Source of the DNA: Chloroflexota bacterium | Lineage (GTDB): Bacteria; Chloroflexota; Anaerolineae; Anaerolineales; Villigracilaceae | Assembly: GCA_016213105.1 (NCBI GenBank) | Contig: JACRBN010000025.1 | Coordinates: 1 to 64,000 of the forward strand | DNA: 64,000 nucleotides | Reading direction: 5' to 3' | Shown: positions 1 to 7,819 of the stretch, piece by piece | How the letters are laid out: each line of letters begins with the position of its first letter | Position numbering within the stretch: position 1 is the first letter of the stretch | The notes under the pieces: generated by a model | Seen by the model: the letters and a program-made list of their open reading frames with translations, nothing else | The model's database searches: none | Told to the model about the DNA's origin: nothing | Position numbers and translations under genes: made by a program

Positions 1-403
<403 letters not shown>

Positions 404-515
404 AAAAATCTCACTCTTGCGAGTGTAAGTTACGGAGTTTATACTGGAATTGTACAGAGTTGTTGCTTCCTATCACTCTTCAGTTGTTAAGGTGCTTGCC
501 AATTGAGCGGGTGGT

Positions 516-544
516 ATTCTACCCACTCCAGCGCCGTCTGTCAA
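516..544 (-). promoter_or_regulatory. rRNA promoter, proximal
   Basis: On the minus strand, TTGACA (539-544) and TAGAAT (516-521) are separated by 17 bp. The pair points towards the 16S gene about 110 bp downstream. It is the nearer of two tandem rRNA promoters. Confidence 0.8.
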
Positions 545-699
545 GGTCTTATACAGACAAAAACACCGATGCATCTTTCCGCATCGGTTGTCAGACTACA
601 AAACCAGTTGGTTTGCGTCCCTGACGTGAGACGGTCTACTCGATTGTCATCAATCTGTCGTTTCGGACGAGATCTTTGTGAACGGACTGGCGAATGTTG

Positions 700-727
700 A
701 TTATATGTATTTCCTTGACTCTGTCAA
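700..727 (-). promoter_or_regulatory. rRNA promoter, distal, perfect consensus
   Basis: On the minus strand, TTGACA (722-727) and TATAAT (700-705) are separated by 16 bp. Both hexamers are perfect sigma-70 family consensus, and this is the strongest promoter in the window. The remaining stretch from about 730 to 990 shows no convincing gene; short reading frames there have no recognisable product. Confidence 0.85.
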
Positions 728-996
728 GGGGTTTCGAGAAATTGCCTTCAATTTGCAACCTCTCTCTTCTTCAACTTTCAAAGTGCGTTCTCTTTGCCGC
801 GCCAGATTTTCTGCGTCCAGCGCATGTTTCTTTCTGCGCGCGGAGCAACATTCTATCACAACCACCCAATCGCGCAAGGCTTTAAACCTTAAAGAATTGG
901 GATTGCAAAATGAGACATAAACACATGCATCATGAATGGATTCTGCAAGGAGGAATGAAACCAACTGCCATGATATCAGTCGTTTAAACATCGTCA

Positions 997-1005
997 TGCT
1001 ATACT
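997..1005 (+). promoter_or_regulatory. Extended -10 promoter of the FHA regulator
   Basis: TGC-TATACT is an extended -10 box with no good -35 at the expected distance. It lies 25 bp before the start codon at 1031, and a short TTGGAG ribosome-binding site lies between them. Confidence 0.55.
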
Positions 1006-1030
1006 ATAAAAAGATTCTCTTGGAGCCGAT

Positions 1031-1645
1031 ATGAATCCCAACACCCCCTACCTTTGCGATCCATCCAAACAGGAGCACCCGCTCGATCAGGCCGTCACCC
1101 GTCTTGGCCGCGCAGTGGAAAACGAGATCGTTATTGTCAGCCAGCGCGCATCACGGGATCACGCACACATCCGCCGCGAGGGACGACAAACCTTTTTGGA
1201 GGACATGGGCAGCACCAATGGAACCTATCTAAATGGGGAGCGAATATTGGGCAGCGTTCAATTACGGGACGGCGATCAGGTTTCCATCGGCGAGGTGTTA
1301 TTCATCTTCCATGACCCGGACACGACCACGCGCGAGACACCTTTCCCTGAATTGGAAATAAACATCGAGGCGGGCGCCGCACGATTGAACCGTCGCGTCA
1401 TTCAACTCTCCCCCAAGGAATTTTCCCTGCTTGCATTTCTTCACAAAAATCGCGGCAAGGTCTGTTCAAAGGATGATATCGGGCGGGCGGTATGGCCGGA
1501 ATATCAGGCGGGAATCTATGATTATCAGATCGAAAACCTCGTACGCCGCCTGCGAACCAAGATCGAGGAGGATGCCAACACACCCATCCTCCTGGTGACC
1601 ATCCGCGGAATGGGCTACAAATTGCTCGGAAAATCTGATATTTAA
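1031..1645 (+). CDS. FHA domain - winged-helix transcriptional regulator
   Basis: This 204-aa protein joins two domains. Residues about 20-100 form an FHA phosphothreonine-binding domain with the LGR turn, SRDH and GSTNGTYLNG motifs. Residues about 118-200 form an OmpR/PhoB-type winged helix (LSPKEFSLLAFL at the start, RGMGYKL in the wing). There is no receiver domain, so control by phospho-Thr recognition rather than phospho-Asp is inferred. The order resembles a reversed EmbR, where the DNA-binding domain comes first. The Ser/Thr kinase 96 bp downstream is the obvious partner: its autophosphorylated form could recruit this protein, or the kinase could phosphorylate it. Target genes are unknown; its own operon is a likely one. 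Start ATG follows TTGGAG. Confidence 0.88.
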   Translation: MNPNTPYLCDPSKQEHPLDQAVTRLGRAVENEIVIVSQRASRDHAHIRREGRQTFLEDMGSTNGTYLNGERILGSVQLRDGDQVSIGEVLFIFHDPDTTTRETPFPELEINIEAGAARLNRRVIQLSPKEFSLLAFLHKNRGKVCSKDDIGRAVWPEYQAGIYDYQIENLVRRLRTKIEEDANTPILLVTIRGMGYKLLGKSDI

Positions 1646-1741
1646 TCATAGGCAAGCTGGTAGCCGGTTGTTAGCCAGCGGATAGGTTGATATTTACAAG
1701 CGGGGGTAATATCTACATCGACAGAAAGTTGGAGCACAGAG

Positions 1742-3250
1742 ATGCCATCATCCACCCTCGAAGGAACAACGCTAGGAAAATATCGCATCGTCAAGGCGCT
1801 CGGACGCGGCGGCATGGCGCAGGTCTACAAGGCCTACCATCCGCAGCTGGACCGCTACATGGCCGTCAAGATTCTGCGTTCCGACCTGGCCGAAGAAGAT
1901 GATTTTCTGGCGAGGTTTCGACATGAGGCGCACGCAGTCTCCGGGCTGCGCCACGCCAATATCGTGCAGGTCTTCGACTTCGATGTACAGGATGACCTGT
2001 ACTACATGGTCATGGAATTGCTCGAAGGCGACACCCTGCGCGCACTCCTGAACGATTACCGCGTACATAATCAGCGGATGTCCCTGGCCGAGACCATACG
2101 CATCCTGACCGACGTACTCAGTGGTTTGGCCTACGCCCACGACGAAGGCATCATTCACCGCGACATCAAGCCCGCCAATATCATGCTCAATAAAAAGGGC
2201 CAGGCCGTGCTCACTGATTTCGGCATCGCGCAAATCATCGGCAGCACACAGCATACCGCCTCGGGCGCGTTGATGGGCACGCTCAATTACATGGCTCCCG
2301 AGCAGGGCCTCAAAAATCAGTGCGACCGCCGCAGTGATATTTATTCATTGGGCATTGTCCTGTTCGAAATGCTGACAGGCTACACGCCCTTCGATGCCGA
2401 CACGCCGCTGGCAATCCTGATGAAACACCTGAACGATCCCCTGCCCCTGCCCACCGAGATCGATCCCAGCCTGCCTCCTGAGTTGGAAAAGATCGTGCTC
2501 AAGGCTTTGGCGAAGGATCCAGATGACCGCTACCAAAGCGCGGAGGAAATGGCCGAGGCGCTTCAACGGGCGGCCGCCCAACTCACCACGGGTGACCAAC
2601 CCACAGCGTTGCCGCCGGTCAAATTCCCGCAGCAGGCCGTCTTCTCGGGAGCCTCGCGCCGGCGGATCACCGATCACCGTTTCGCGGAGGCAGACACCGA
2701 CGCGGGAATCAAACTGACGGGCGGTTCCCCATCCCCGGATCCTGAGCCCGTCTCCCCGCTGGACGGTTTGATCTCCAGCCTGACCGCGACATTCCGCAAA
2801 TGGCGCATCCATCGGATCAGCATTCCATCGGCCGTATTCGGCGGGCTGACCCTATTTCTCCTCGCCAACATGTCGATCATCATGTTTACCATATTCAGCG
2901 GGCGGAGCATCATGGCGCACGCGTGGCCGGTCGAACTTTTCCTACTGGCCGGCCTGCTCGCGCTGATCGGCTGGGGGATCGAAATCCACTGGCTGATGAT
3001 CCCAAGCGGGATCGTGTTTGGCAACGCGCTGCTCCTGGCCTATTGTTCCATCACCGGCCGCTGGCAGGACTGGGCCTTCCTGTGGGTGTTCGAGGTGCTG
3101 GCGCTATGGGTTTCCATTTTCATCCCGATCCGCATTCACAGGATCGAGGGCATCCAATCCGTTTGGACAAGGGCTTTCGGTTTGGGGTTCACTCTTGTGT
3201 GCATGCTGCTTTCCTCAATCACCATCTATCTGGCATTTCTGTTCGCCTGA
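1742..3250 (+). CDS. Membrane Ser/Thr protein kinase (PknB type) with polytopic C-terminal domain
   Basis: This 502-aa protein carries a complete eukaryotic-like kinase domain at residues about 10-275: the GRGGMAQVY glycine loop, AVKIL lysine, HRDIKPANIML catalytic loop, DFG and APEQ. A hydrophilic linker of about 80 residues follows, then a hydrophobic region (about 358-502) with several membrane segments. The C-terminus is unusual for PknB kinases, which normally have one helix and an extracellular sensor. Here it contains two degenerate repeats beginning IPS and ending in W-P/V-x-E (WPVE near residue 395, WVFE near 448). The same repeat forms the next gene's product. The FHA regulator upstream is the likely phospho-dependent partner. 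The stimulus is unknown but is probably sensed in the membrane. Confidence 0.92.
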   Translation: MPSSTLEGTTLGKYRIVKALGRGGMAQVYKAYHPQLDRYMAVKILRSDLAEEDDFLARFRHEAHAVSGLRHANIVQVFDFDVQDDLYYMVMELLEGDTLRALLNDYRVHNQRMSLAETIRILTDVLSGLAYAHDEGIIHRDIKPANIMLNKKGQAVLTDFGIAQIIGSTQHTASGALMGTLNYMAPEQGLKNQCDRRSDIYSLGIVLFEMLTGYTPFDADTPLAILMKHLNDPLPLPTEIDPSLPPELEKIVLKALAKDPDDRYQSAEEMAEALQRAAAQLTTGDQPTALPPVKFPQQAVFSGASRRRITDHRFAEADTDAGIKLTGGSPSPDPEPVSPLDGLISSLTATFRKWRIHRISIPSAVFGGLTLFLLANMSIIMFTIFSGRSIMAHAWPVELFLLAGLLALIGWGIEIHWLMIPSGIVFGNALLLAYCSITGRWQDWAFLWVFEVLALWVSIFIPIRIHRIEGIQSVWTRAFGLGFTLVCMLLSSITIYLAFLFA

Positions 3251-3275
3251 TCAATATTTAGACTGGAGGTCTATC

Positions 3276-3986
3276 ATGAAACCTGAACGTGTATTCAACC
3301 TGGTCGCTGGCGCAACCCTGCTCCTCACGGGCGCAGTCCTGCTGATGGGAAATGTGTTTCTCGCCACCAAAGCCTGGCGGCTCTGGCCGATCATCGTGGT
3401 TCTTGCAGGGCTGGGATTGACTGCGCCGGGTTTCCTCGGCTTATCCCGCCGCGGATTTGGAGCATTCTTCATCCCCGGCATCCCCGTACTGACCACGGGC
3501 GGCATCCTGCTGCTCGCCAGCCTGTCCAACCGCTGGGACGTATGGGCCACATTCTGGCCGTTGGAAATTCTGGCCCTTGCGCTTGGTTTTGCCCTAGCGG
3601 CAATCTTCATGCGCGTGCCTGCCCTGGCCATTCCAGCTTCCATCCTGGGCTTCAACGGGCTGATGTTCCTGTTCTGCGCTGTGACCGGTTTGTGGCAAGC
3701 CTGGGCGCTGCTGTGGCCGCTTGAGTTTCTCTCCATCGGCGTCGGCTTGTTCATTCTCGGCTTCGCCATCCGCTCTTCGGGAGTGAGGCTGGCCGCAAAC
3801 ATCCTGTTCGCCATCGCGGGCGGAGGCTTCTTCATCACCGCCTTCATCAGCAGTTTCAACAACATTGCCGTCCTGAAATTTGCGGTCCCCGCCCTGCTGC
3901 TGGTTACCGGCTTGCTCCTGACGGGAACGTTCTTCCTGCGCCAGTCCAAAGAATCCACGGCTACGTCTGCGCCTGTGGAACAGTAA
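3276..3986 (+). CDS. Polytopic membrane protein sharing the kinase's membrane repeat
   Basis: The start is ATG 3276, seven nt after GGAGGT; the frame stays open further upstream, but only inside the kinase gene. The 236-aa product is almost entirely hydrophobic with about seven or eight predicted helices. Two clear repeats (residues about 65-110 and 117-162) each carry IP near the start and W-x-x-WA-x-x-WPLE near the end. A weaker first copy has WRLWPII. The kinase's C-terminal repeats align with these, for example CAVTGLWQAWALLW here and YCSITGRWQDWAFLW in the kinase. The pattern resembles LiaI/LiaF-like (DUF5668) membrane segments. A co-sensor or regulator of the kinase is inferred. Confidence 0.75.
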   Translation: MKPERVFNLVAGATLLLTGAVLLMGNVFLATKAWRLWPIIVVLAGLGLTAPGFLGLSRRGFGAFFIPGIPVLTTGGILLLASLSNRWDVWATFWPLEILALALGFALAAIFMRVPALAIPASILGFNGLMFLFCAVTGLWQAWALLWPLEFLSIGVGLFILGFAIRSSGVRLAANILFAIAGGGFFITAFISSFNNIAVLKFAVPALLLVTGLLLTGTFFLRQSKESTATSAPVEQ

Positions 3987-3993
3987 GCGCCAT

Positions 3994-4047
3994 CAAAAAA
4001 ACAAGGCAATTTGACGATGTTGCATCGTCAAATTGCCTTGTTTTTAA
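3994..4047. terminator. Bidirectional intrinsic terminator
   Basis: A perfect 19-bp stem (4001-4019 with 4023-4041) is flanked by an A-run on the left and a T-run on the right. It sits between the end of the kinase operon and the convergent glycosyltransferase. Confidence 0.93.
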
Positions 4048-4137
4048 TTTCTCGAAACAATCACACACCCACCCTGATCAGGCTCTTCCAGGCGGCAACA
4101 CAGACACCATTTGATGAAAGGCTTTAAACCCTAAAAA

Positions 4138-5400
4138 TCACGAGTTTCGATATTCATAGAAATGTCCTTCGATGAGCTTGACTGCAACGTCAACTCCATG
4201 TTCGGCGCCTATCAATTGACCCAGGTCACGGGCGCGGCTTTGAATGTCAGCGGCGCCCACCCTTTCGATTGCAGATGCGAGTCGCCTGGCGGATAATTGT
4301 CCAATCGAAATGGGCGCTGGGCCGACTCCCAATGTATGAACCCGCTTTCCCCAAAAGGGTTGATCGGCCGTGTGTGGAATCACGATCTGCGGGATGCCAG
4401 CCCGAAAACCCGCAGCGGTCGTGCCTGCGCCGCCGTGATGAATGAGCAGGCTGCAGCGCGGAAGCAGCCAATAATGCGGAACGGCATCCAGATACAAAAC
4501 GTCCTCCTGGATTTGCCGAGGGTGATACCCTCCCCAACCCGTCAACATGATTGCGCGGCGGTTGGTCGATGCAACTGCGCGCAAGGCTTCGCGGGAGATG
4601 CGTTCCGCGTCGCGATTGACCATGCTGCCAAAGTTGACGCAGATGGGCGCATCACCCGCGGACAGAAAATCCACCAATTCATGCGGCGGCTGATAATTTT
4701 CATCGTCAAGAAAGAGATAGCCTGTGACGTGGGCGTGCTCCGGCCAATCGCCCGGGCGGGGCAAAACGTTTGGGCTGTAGGCGCACAGCAGCGAGGTCCG
4801 CAGGTGGAGCGGCTGGGATTTGTCGAAGGGCCAATAAAGCTTTTTCGGGTAGTCCACATCGGGGTGGGCGCGGCGCGCAGGCCCATATCCGCTGTTGCCC
4901 CCGAACCAAAAGGCTTGCGCAGTCATCCAATGGGAGAGATAACTCAAGATGCCCGGCGGAAACTGCGCGGCAGCCGGGTTGGGGAAGGCGCGCGTCGGCG
5001 CAAACATCGGGAAGGTTTGAACGGACACGTCGGGGACGCCATGTTCGCGCGCCCAGGAATGACCGCCCACCGTGAAGAGAAACGAGTGGATCAGAAAATC
5101 CGCCCCTTCGCAGGCCGCAAAAGCGGCGCGCGATACCTGCGGCGCAATGGAGAAAACATAGTCCCGTATGGAGGCGATGACGCGCACGGGATTCGTGCCC
5201 GCCGCATTGATGCGCACACTGATTTCTTCAGGGTCGCCCGCGAGCGGGACAAAGGGAACGTGATGCTCGCCGACAAAACCTGCGAAACGATGCGGCGCGG
5301 CAAGTTTCACTTCATGACCATGCCCTTGAAGTCCAAGAGCCAGAGCCAGGAAAGGCTGAACGTCGCCGCGTGAACCGTAGGTGAGGATCGTTATCTTCAT
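4138..5400 (-). CDS. GT1-family glycosyltransferase (sterol/macrolide glucosyltransferase-like)
   Basis: This 420-aa protein has the GT-B layout of the UDP-glycosyltransferase superfamily. The N-terminus reads ILTYGSRGDVQPFLALALGL, the hallmark of sterol 3-beta-glucosyltransferase and MurG-like family-1 enzymes. The C-terminal donor site reads HHGGAGTTAAGFRAGIP followed by PHTADQPFWG. It should transfer a sugar from a nucleotide donor to a lipid or small hydrophobic acceptor at the cytoplasmic face. The acceptor cannot be read from sequence; glycolipid or hopanoid glycosylation and detoxification are all possible. It is monocistronic and divergent from the next gene. Confidence 0.88.
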   Translation of the reverse strand: MKITILTYGSRGDVQPFLALALGLQGHGHEVKLAAPHRFAGFVGEHHVPFVPLAGDPEEISVRINAAGTNPVRVIASIRDYVFSIAPQVSRAAFAACEGADFLIHSFLFTVGGHSWAREHGVPDVSVQTFPMFAPTRAFPNPAAAQFPPGILSYLSHWMTAQAFWFGGNSGYGPARRAHPDVDYPKKLYWPFDKSQPLHLRTSLLCAYSPNVLPRPGDWPEHAHVTGYLFLDDENYQPPHELVDFLSAGDAPICVNFGSMVNRDAERISREALRAVASTNRRAIMLTGWGGYHPRQIQEDVLYLDAVPHYWLLPRCSLLIHHGGAGTTAAGFRAGIPQIVIPHTADQPFWGKRVHTLGVGPAPISIGQLSARRLASAIERVGAADIQSRARDLGQLIGAEHGVDVAVKLIEGHFYEYRNS

Positions 5401-5420
5401 ATTCGGTACCTGCGGATATT

Positions 5421-5435
5421 ATTATATGCTACACT
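5421..5435. promoter_or_regulatory. Overlapping divergent promoters
   Basis: On the minus strand TATAAT (5421-5426) serves the glycosyltransferase. On the plus strand TGC-TACACT (5427-5435) serves the oxidoreductase. The two -10 boxes sit back to back, so the two genes may compete for polymerase. Confidence 0.55.
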
Positions 5436-5457
5436 CCCCGACCACAAAGGAGTTGCC

Positions 5458-6291
5458 ATGTATAAAATTGGAATCATGCACCCCGGCGAAATGGGCATCT
5501 CGATTGCGGCCTCTGCGCTCAATTCGGGAAACCCGGTGTACTGGGTATCTGAGCAACGCAGCGCAATGACCCGCAAACGGGCGGAACAATATCATTTGAT
5601 CGAGCTGGACTCGTTTGCGAAGTTGCTCGACACGAGCGAGGTTATCGTCTCGGTTTGCCCGCCCCACGCCGCGGAGGATGTGGCCGCGCAGGTTGCGGCA
5701 GGCGGATTCAAAGGGACCTACCTGGATGCCAACGCCATCTCCCCAGAGCGCACGAAAAGAATCGGCGACCGGTTGGAGGCCAGCGGAATCCGTTTTGTGG
5801 ACGGGAGCATCATCGGCCCGCCAGCCTGGAAGCCCGGGGATACCTGGCTCTACCTATCTGGCGCTGAGGCGGACTTAATTACAGCGCTGTTTTCACACGG
5901 TCCGCTTGAAACCAAGGTCATCGGAACGGAAATCGGGAAGGCCTCCGCCCTGAAGATGTGCTACGCCGCCTACTCCAAGGGCACCACCGCCTTGTTGAGC
6001 GCCGTCTTGGCTGCAGCGGAAAACATGCAGGTGCGCGACGATTTATATCAGCACTGGGAAAGGGACGAGGCGGGCTTTGCCGATCAGGTGAATCGACGCG
6101 TGACACGCGTCACCGCCAAGGCCTGGCGCTTCGAAGGCGAGATGCGCGAGATCGCCTCGACCTTTGCTGCGGCGGGTCTGCCTGACGGGTTTCACCGGGC
6201 GGCAGCGGATATTTATCATCGAATGGCGAACTTCAAAGACACTGAGACGCCCCCACTGGAGCAGGTTTTGGAAGCCCTGCTCGAAAAATAA
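5458..6291 (+). CDS. NAD(P)-binding oxidoreductase, 6-phosphogluconate dehydrogenase-like with DUF1932
   Basis: This 277-aa protein begins with a Rossmann fold (IGIMHPGEMGISIA) and matches the beta-hydroxyacid dehydrogenase layout. The middle has the DANAISP and GSIIGPP segments. The C-terminal helical part contains the DUF1932-type run KMCYAAYSKGTTALL, with the family's usual lysine. It probably oxidises or reduces a small hydroxy-acid or related substrate with NAD(P), but the substrate is unknown. The start ATG is preceded by AAAGGAG. It stands alone, ending at a convergent terminator shared with recR. Confidence 0.85.
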   Translation: MYKIGIMHPGEMGISIAASALNSGNPVYWVSEQRSAMTRKRAEQYHLIELDSFAKLLDTSEVIVSVCPPHAAEDVAAQVAAGGFKGTYLDANAISPERTKRIGDRLEASGIRFVDGSIIGPPAWKPGDTWLYLSGAEADLITALFSHGPLETKVIGTEIGKASALKMCYAAYSKGTTALLSAVLAAAENMQVRDDLYQHWERDEAGFADQVNRRVTRVTAKAWRFEGEMREIASTFAAAGLPDGFHRAAADIYHRMANFKDTETPPLEQVLEALLEK

Positions 6292-6326
6292 ACCAACAGC
6301 CCCATCTTTGAACGGGGCTGTTGGTT
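6291..6326. terminator. Intrinsic terminator between convergent genes
   Basis: A 13-bp perfect stem (6291-6303 with 6314-6326) is followed on the minus strand by a T-rich tract. It therefore mainly serves recR, and its hairpin also lies right after the oxidoreductase stop. Confidence 0.88.
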
Positions 6327-6329
6327 AGC

Positions 6330-6932
6330 TCACATTTCCTGTCTGCCAGACAGTGCGCGCAGCAATGTATTCTGGTCGGCATATTCCAGGTCGCCGCCCA
6401 CGGGCAGGCCGCGCGCCAGGCGCGTGACCCTGACGCCCAGCGACTCAAGTTGCGGGCGGAGGTACATGGCCGTGGCGTCGCCCTCCATGCTGGGATTGGT
6501 GGCAAGAATGATTTCGCTGACGCCGCCCCGCCCCACCCGTTCGAGCAGTTGTTTGATCTTGAGGTCATCGGGGCCGATGCCTTCAATGGGCGAGAGGACA
6601 CCCTGCAGAACGTGATACCTGCCCTGGTAGCCGCCCGTGCGCTCCAGTGCCAGCACATCCAGCGCCTCCTCGACTACGCAGATGAGGGTTCCGTCGCGGT
6701 TCTGGGACTCGCAGATCTCGCAGCGTTCGCGTCCCGCCTGCATGATGTTGAAACATTCCTGGCACAGGGCCGTATTGGCTTTGAGATTCGCCAGCGCCAC
6801 CGACAGATCATGGGCCACTTCTTCAGGCGCACGCAACAGGAAGAACGCCAGCCGTGACGCGGACTTGGGTCCGATGCCAGGCAGACGTTCGAGGGAGGTG
6901 ATAAGAGATTGAATAGATTCAGGTAAGAGCAT
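6330..6932 (-). CDS. recR: Recombination mediator RecR
   Basis: This 200-aa protein has normal RecR length. It has the N-terminal helix-hairpin-helix (LPGIGPKSASRLAF), a four-cysteine zinc finger (CQEC and CEIC) and the Toprim domain (ICVVEEALDVLALERTGGYQG). The C-terminus carries TRLARGLPVGGDLEYAD. RecR acts with RecO/RecF to load RecA at gaps and stalled forks. It is the last gene of the dnaX-ybaB-recR group, here separated from ybaB by a small unrelated gene. Confidence 0.97.
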   Translation of the reverse strand: MLLPESIQSLITSLERLPGIGPKSASRLAFFLLRAPEEVAHDLSVALANLKANTALCQECFNIMQAGRERCEICESQNRDGTLICVVEEALDVLALERTGGYQGRYHVLQGVLSPIEGIGPDDLKIKQLLERVGRGGVSEIILATNPSMEGDATAMYLRPQLESLGVRVTRLARGLPVGGDLEYADQNTLLRALSGRQEM

Positions 6933-6951
6933 AGCTAAAATCCGAATGTGG

Positions 6952-7302
6952 TCATGATGTTAATTCAAACTCAGTGACCGTTTCATGAAAGAAATCACCA
7001 AATGCATACATTTCCAGACAATCAACAAAGCCCTCCTCTTCCCATAAAAGCGACCCTCCACCATACTCAATGTCTGGGGAATTGAGTAAAGGTCCATGGA
7101 TAGGAATTCCGCCCTTAAGTTTTTTAGGATCAATTGGTTCTAATTCTTTCGGAACAACAAAATGCGTAAAAAAACCGACGCCTGTCCACTCTCGTCTAAC
7201 GAATTGGGCAGCGTCTAACTGCAAGGAGAGGCGAGAATCGGCAGAATGATGACTCAACCAATTTAGAACAGCCTTCTCCAAAGCATTAAAATCTTCTGGC
7301 AT
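6952..7302 (-). CDS. Small protein of unknown function inserted between ybaB and recR
   Basis: I choose ATG at 7302 because AAGGA precedes it by four nt; an in-frame TTG at 7326 is the alternative. The product is 116 aa, acidic and soluble, without membrane helices. It contains VRREWTGVGFFTHF and a C-terminal stretch ending MYAFGDFFHETVTEFEL. I do not recognise the family, although the layout recalls small immunity-type or DUF proteins of polymorphic toxin systems. The base composition is visibly more AT-rich than ybaB and recR. It interrupts a gene pair that is adjacent in most bacteria, so recent acquisition is likely. Confidence 0.7.
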   Translation of the reverse strand: MPEDFNALEKAVLNWLSHHSADSRLSLQLDAAQFVRREWTGVGFFTHFVVPKELEPIDPKKLKGGIPIHGPLLNSPDIEYGGGSLLWEEEGFVDCLEMYAFGDFFHETVTEFELTS

Positions 7303-7329
7303 TAGTTCCTTTGAAATATCAACCAATTA

Positions 7330-7662
7330 TTAGAACGGCAATCCACCCGCCAGCGGGCCCATGCGCTGCGCGGCCAATTCGCGTGACTGGTCGAGCGCCA
7401 TGTTGACGGCCGAAAGCACCAGATCCTGCAGCATCTCGGCGTCGGCGTCCTTGAGCAGTTCGGGGTCGATGACCACTTCGCGGCATTTCTGGTCACCCGT
7501 CATGGTGACTTTGATCGCGCCGCCGCCCGCAGTGGCGGTGACGGTCTCATCGGCCAGCTTGGCCTGGGTTTCCTCCATCTGCTTTTGCAGGCGTTGAAGC
7601 TGCTGCATCATGCCGCCCTGTCCGCCGCCCATCGCTGGGCCTCGATTGAATCCTTTTGCCAT
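7330..7662 (-). CDS. ybaB: YbaB/EbfC family nucleoid-associated protein
   Basis: This 110-aa protein has a Gly/Met-rich N-terminus (GGGQGGMMQQLQRLQKQMEE), a long helix and the conserved core VTATAGGGAIKVTMTGD and VVIDPELL. YbaB dimers bind DNA and are encoded between dnaX and recR in most bacteria. The start is preceded by AGGAGAT. It lies 157 bp downstream of dnaX. Confidence 0.95.
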   Translation of the reverse strand: MAKGFNRGPAMGGGQGGMMQQLQRLQKQMEETQAKLADETVTATAGGGAIKVTMTGDQKCREVVIDPELLKDADAEMLQDLVLSAVNMALDQSRELAAQRMGPLAGGLPF

Positions 7663-7819
7663 AACTATCTCCTGATTATTTTTGTTTTTCCATTTTCACG
7701 GGAACTTTTTTAAACACAAAGGGCACGACGGTCGCGAAGGAAACACATCTGTCTGAAGGACGCTGTTTTCCTCTTTCTTCTTTCCTGGCAGCGTCTGTTT
7801 TCCTCACGACCATCCTCCC

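Noticed and set aside
701-997. Minus-strand open frame upstream of the 16S gene
   Set aside because: It covers the distal rRNA promoter region and its translation has no recognisable feature.
3018-3275. Longer start for the membrane protein at 3276
   Set aside because: The extra residues lie inside the kinase gene and read as a shadow. ATG 3276 has an ideal GGAGGT site.
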